Assembly (NCBI GenBank): GCA_043818095.1
Contig: JBDRGD010000001.1
Coordinates: forward strand, 1 to 32,112
Direction of reading: 5' to 3'
Source of the DNA: JBDRGD01 sp043818095
GTDB taxonomy: Bacteria; Chloroflexota; Dehalococcoidia; Dehalococcoidales; RBG-16-60-22
Length of the DNA stretch: 32,112 nt
In this document: positions 29,809-32,112 of the stretch, one piece after another
How the letters are laid out: each line of letters starts with the position of its first letter
Position numbering within the stretch: the stretch's first letter is position 1
Notes under the pieces: model-generated
Database searches by the model: none
Told to the model about the DNA's origin: nothing
Seen by the model: only the letters and a program-made list of their open reading frames with translations
Position numbers and translations under genes: made by a program

Positions 29809-31074
29809 ATGAACTTCAACCGGAAAACACCCAGAATCTTCTACGGCTGGTGGCTGGTCATCGGGTGTTTTTTCATCTGGCTGCTGCAGGGGGGCTTTAT
29901 CCTGCTGGGATTCACCGCTTTCTTTGACCCGATTGCGGAGGAGTTCGGGTGGAGCTACACCCAGGTGTCCCTGGCGGCTTCCCTGAGGGGCATCGAAACG
30001 AGTCTCCTGGCGCCGGTCCTGGGGGTAATGGTGGACCGCTTCGGTCCCCGGCGGCTCATGTTCGGCGGCATGATAATCATCTGCCTCGGTTTCCTGATGC
30101 TGGGGCTGATGCACTCGCTGGCGGTCTACTACTTCGCCTTTGCCCTGATTGCCATCGGCCTGAGCGGCTCCAGTCCCACGGTAGCGATTACCGCGATTGC
30201 CAACTGGTTCCACCGGCGCGTGAGCCTCGCCACGGGGATTATCGGCGCCGGTTTCGCATTAGGCGGCCTGGTCGTCCCCATGGTCGTGCTGCTCATCGAC
30301 AAATTCGGCTGGCGGGATGCCGTATTTATCCTGCTGGTGGTTACTTTGGTGGTCAACGTGCCCCTGTCCCTGCTTTTCCGCCACAAGCCGGAGCAGTACG
30401 GCTATCTTCCGGATGGTGAACTGAGAAGCACTACCCTGGCGGCGCCGGCCGTATCCGTGCCGACCGTGAAGCTGGATATGGGCGTCCGGCAGGCGATGCG
30501 CAGCCGCGCCTTCTGGCAGATCAGCATCGCCCTTGTTCTCCTGCAGCTGACCGTGAATGCGGTGATTGTCCACGTGATGCCGTTTCTCGGCACTGTGGGT
30601 ATCATGCGCTCGGTTGCCAGTCTGGTCGCCATGGGGGTATCACTCTCCAGCGGGCTGGGACGGCTCGGCGCCGGTATGCTGGGCGACCGCTTGAATAAGA
30701 AACACGTCACGACAGCCTCTCTGGTATGCTCTACCCTGGGCCTGCTCGCCTTCCATTACGTTACCCCGGGGGCCCCCTGGCTGCTCTGGACCTTCATGTT
30801 CCTCTTCGGGCTCGGCTGGGGGGGCATTTTCACGATGCGGGCGGGGCTGATTGCGGAATACTTCGGCCGGGCCAATTTCGGCACGGTGCTGGGTATCATG
30901 CTGGGCATGTCTTCCGTGGGCAGCTTTCTGGGGCCCGTCCTGGCGGGGTGGGCCTTCGATGCCTGGGGCAGCTACGGCTATTTCTGGCTGGAGCTGGCGG
31001 GGCTGGCCTTCCTGGGGGTCATCATCATGGTGACGACGCCGCCGCCGGGCGACAGGACGGTTAAATTAATGTAG
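29809..31074 (+). CDS. MFS transporter (monocarboxylate / oxalate-formate antiporter-like)
   Basis: 421 residues with twelve predicted membrane segments in two sets of six. The opening FYGWWLVIGCFFIWLLQGGFILLGFTAFFDPIAEEFGWSYTQVSLAASL and the loop 2-3 motif DRFGPRRLMFGG fit the MCT/OFA branch of the major facilitator superfamily. A central cytoplasmic loop (about 195-225) separates the halves. Members move monocarboxylates or dicarboxylates across the inner membrane with protons or by exchange; the substrate here is unknown. It is divergent from the CoA-transferase operon, so a carboxylic acid substrate is a reasonable guess. Confidence 0.87.
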   Translation: MNFNRKTPRIFYGWWLVIGCFFIWLLQGGFILLGFTAFFDPIAEEFGWSYTQVSLAASLRGIETSLLAPVLGVMVDRFGPRRLMFGGMIIICLGFLMLGLMHSLAVYYFAFALIAIGLSGSSPTVAITAIANWFHRRVSLATGIIGAGFALGGLVVPMVVLLIDKFGWRDAVFILLVVTLVVNVPLSLLFRHKPEQYGYLPDGELRSTTLAAPAVSVPTVKLDMGVRQAMRSRAFWQISIALVLLQLTVNAVIVHVMPFLGTVGIMRSVASLVAMGVSLSSGLGRLGAGMLGDRLNKKHVTTASLVCSTLGLLAFHYVTPGAPWLLWTFMFLFGLGWGGIFTMRAGLIAEYFGRANFGTVLGIMLGMSSVGSFLGPVLAGWAFDAWGSYGYFWLELAGLAFLGVIIMVTTPPPGDRTVKLM

Positions 31075-31112
31075 TTTCCATTACGCGGGAAAACGTATCA
31101 GACGGAGGTAGC

Positions 31113-31784
31113 ATGGAGATTATCGAAGCCGTCAAATCGCGGAAGAGCATCCGGGGCTTCAAGGCGGAGCCGGTCACGGAAGAGGTCCTGACCGGACTGC
31201 TCGACGCCGCCCACTACGCGCCGTCGGGTTTTAACGGGCAGTCCTGGGAGTTCGTGGTGCTCACCGGAGAGGTGCTGGAGGCGGTGAGGAAAGGCAACCA
31301 GGATCTGTTCGACCAGGGCATGAAGCCGGAATATTACATGGGCACCGCCACGCCGACGGGGAAATACCGGGAGCGCCAGGTGGAGATGGTCCAGGAGCTT
31401 TACAAGCTGCTGGGCATTCCCCGGGAAGACGAGGCAAAAAGGCGCTCGTGGAACCGGCGCAACGTGGCTTTTCACAACGCCCCTGCGGCGATTATCGTCT
31501 GTGCCGACAAGGAGACCTCGGAGTTCCGTTCCATCTTCGAGGCGGGGCTGGTCGCCCAGAACATCGCCCTGGCGGCGCTGCACTTCGGGCTGGGCACCTG
31601 CCTGATGATGGCGCCGACCTACTACCCGGAGGTGCTGCGCCGGGTGGCAAAGATACCCGAATCCAAGCGCGTCTTCATCGCCATCGCCGTGGGCTATCCC
31701 GACCCGGATTTCCCCGGCAACCAGCTGCGCCGGATGCGGGTGCCCGTGAGCGACCTGATTACGTGGCGCAGTAAGGTAGAATAA
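31113..31784 (+). CDS. nitroreductase-family protein
   Basis: 223 residues from ATG 31113 with GGAGG upstream. FMN-binding nitroreductase fold: MEIIEAVKSRKSIRGFKAEPVTEEVLTGLLDAAHYAPSGFNGQSWEFVVLTG (the SxRxF and P-S/N-Q-W flavin contacts), AGLVAQNIALAALHFGLGTCLMM, and IAIAVGYPDPDFPGN near the end. Such enzymes reduce nitro compounds, quinones or other electrophiles with NAD(P)H; substrate unknown. No Fe-S domain is fused. It starts 38 bases after the transporter gene and may be read with it. Confidence 0.88.
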   Translation: MEIIEAVKSRKSIRGFKAEPVTEEVLTGLLDAAHYAPSGFNGQSWEFVVLTGEVLEAVRKGNQDLFDQGMKPEYYMGTATPTGKYRERQVEMVQELYKLLGIPREDEAKRRSWNRRNVAFHNAPAAIIVCADKETSEFRSIFEAGLVAQNIALAALHFGLGTCLMMAPTYYPEVLRRVAKIPESKRVFIAIAVGYPDPDFPGNQLRRMRVPVSDLITWRSKVE

Positions 31785-31819
31785 AGCGCCGGACTCACCG
31801 GGGAAAGCGAGGTGACCGC

Positions 31820-32112
31820 GTGAAGCTGGTAGTTTTCGGACCGTCCAGGAGGCTCGGGGGGCTGCTCGAGGACGGCAGCATCGTCGACCTTGCCCCGGCT
31901 TACCGCCAGTTCCGGGAAAAGGGGGGAACAGCCCCGTCTGTGCCTGGTGGGCTGCCTTCGGACCTGCTGGGCTTTATCGAGGGCGGCGATAAGGCGCTGG
32001 CGGCGGGGCGCCTTGCCCTGGCATACGCTCGCAAACACCCGGGAAAATGGGTTATCCGTCCGGAGGGCGTGAAAATCCATGCGCCGCTCCCCGGCCAGCA
32101 TATCCGGATTGT
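31820..32112 (+). CDS. fumarylacetoacetate hydrolase-family protein, N-terminal part
   Basis: Open from GTG 31820 (GAGGTGA shortly upstream) to the window end, 97 residues. The start MKLVVFGPSRRLGGLLEDGSIVDLAPAY and the later IRPEGVKIHAPLPGQHIRI match the N-terminal region of FAH-family proteins (YcgM/HpcE type), just before the metal-binding core, which is outside the window. These enzymes hydrolyse or decarboxylate 2-oxo/4-oxo acids. It follows the nitroreductase gene by 35 bases. Confidence 0.7.
   Translation, partial: MKLVVFGPSRRLGGLLEDGSIVDLAPAYRQFREKGGTAPSVPGGLPSDLLGFIEGGDKALAAGRLALAYARKHPGKWVIRPEGVKIHAPLPGQHIRI

Noticed and set aside
1..32112. CRISPR arrays, rRNA genes, transposases, integrases
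   Set aside because: No regularly spaced repeats, no rRNA-like segment and no recombinase motif were seen in the window.

Overview
The window reads as a chromosomal segment of an anaerobic, GC-rich bacterium. The best guess is a Dehalococcoidia-type member of the Chloroflexota. This is inferred from gene content: a bacterial NrpR (DUF128) regulator, archaeal-style split glutamate synthase, many Fe-S proteins, a short FtsY without an acidic N-domain, and frequent TTG starts. No rRNA or other marker is present to prove it. Almost all DNA is coding, genes often overlap by a few bases, and several promoters are near-perfect sigma70 sites with 16-18 bp spacers.

Layout. 1-930 is visibly AT-richer than the rest. 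It holds two divergent genes for small membrane proteins of unknown function; the left one runs off the window and is open to the edge. This patch abuts the 3' end of an initiator tRNA-Met gene (977-1051, minus), a typical island boundary. 1153-5444 is a housekeeping run on the plus strand: DUF503, an MrfA-like DEAH helicase, ftsY and lgt. recJ and fabF are on the minus strand (5441-8466). mtaB (8598-9866) converges on a two-gene minus unit: an unknown small protein and a QueG-like Fe-S protein. A divergent ATP-PEP carboxykinase relative follows (11315-12922).

13030-26364 is the heart of the window, a nitrogen-assimilation locus. A consensus promoter with a dyad over its predicted start site drives a tightly packed operon: a four-cluster ferredoxin, hisH, a FAD/NAD reductase, the glutaminase subunit of glutamate synthase, hisF, the FMN/Fe-S synthase subunit, the GXGXG subunit, and an OmpR-type regulator with a degenerate receiver. 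Next come amt-glnK, glnA, glutamine-dependent nadE and an NrpR-type repressor. Uptake (Amt), sensing (GlnK), glutamine synthesis (GlnA), glutamate synthesis and two glutamine-consuming enzymes (HisFH, NadE) lie together with two candidate regulators. The dyad GGTA-N6-TACC at the operon promoter has the same 4-6-4 geometry as the methanococcal NrpR operator GGAA-N6-TTCC. That pairing is the most interesting lead here.

The right end carries a thioredoxin-reductase-like flavoprotein, and a minus-strand operon of a PAS-STAS protein with a two-subunit CoA-transferase whose B subunit is frameshifted. Last come an MFS transporter, a nitroreductase, and the start of a fumarylacetoacetate-hydrolase-family gene cut by the window end. 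Apart from the genes and sites listed, no gene-free stretch exceeds about 230 bases.
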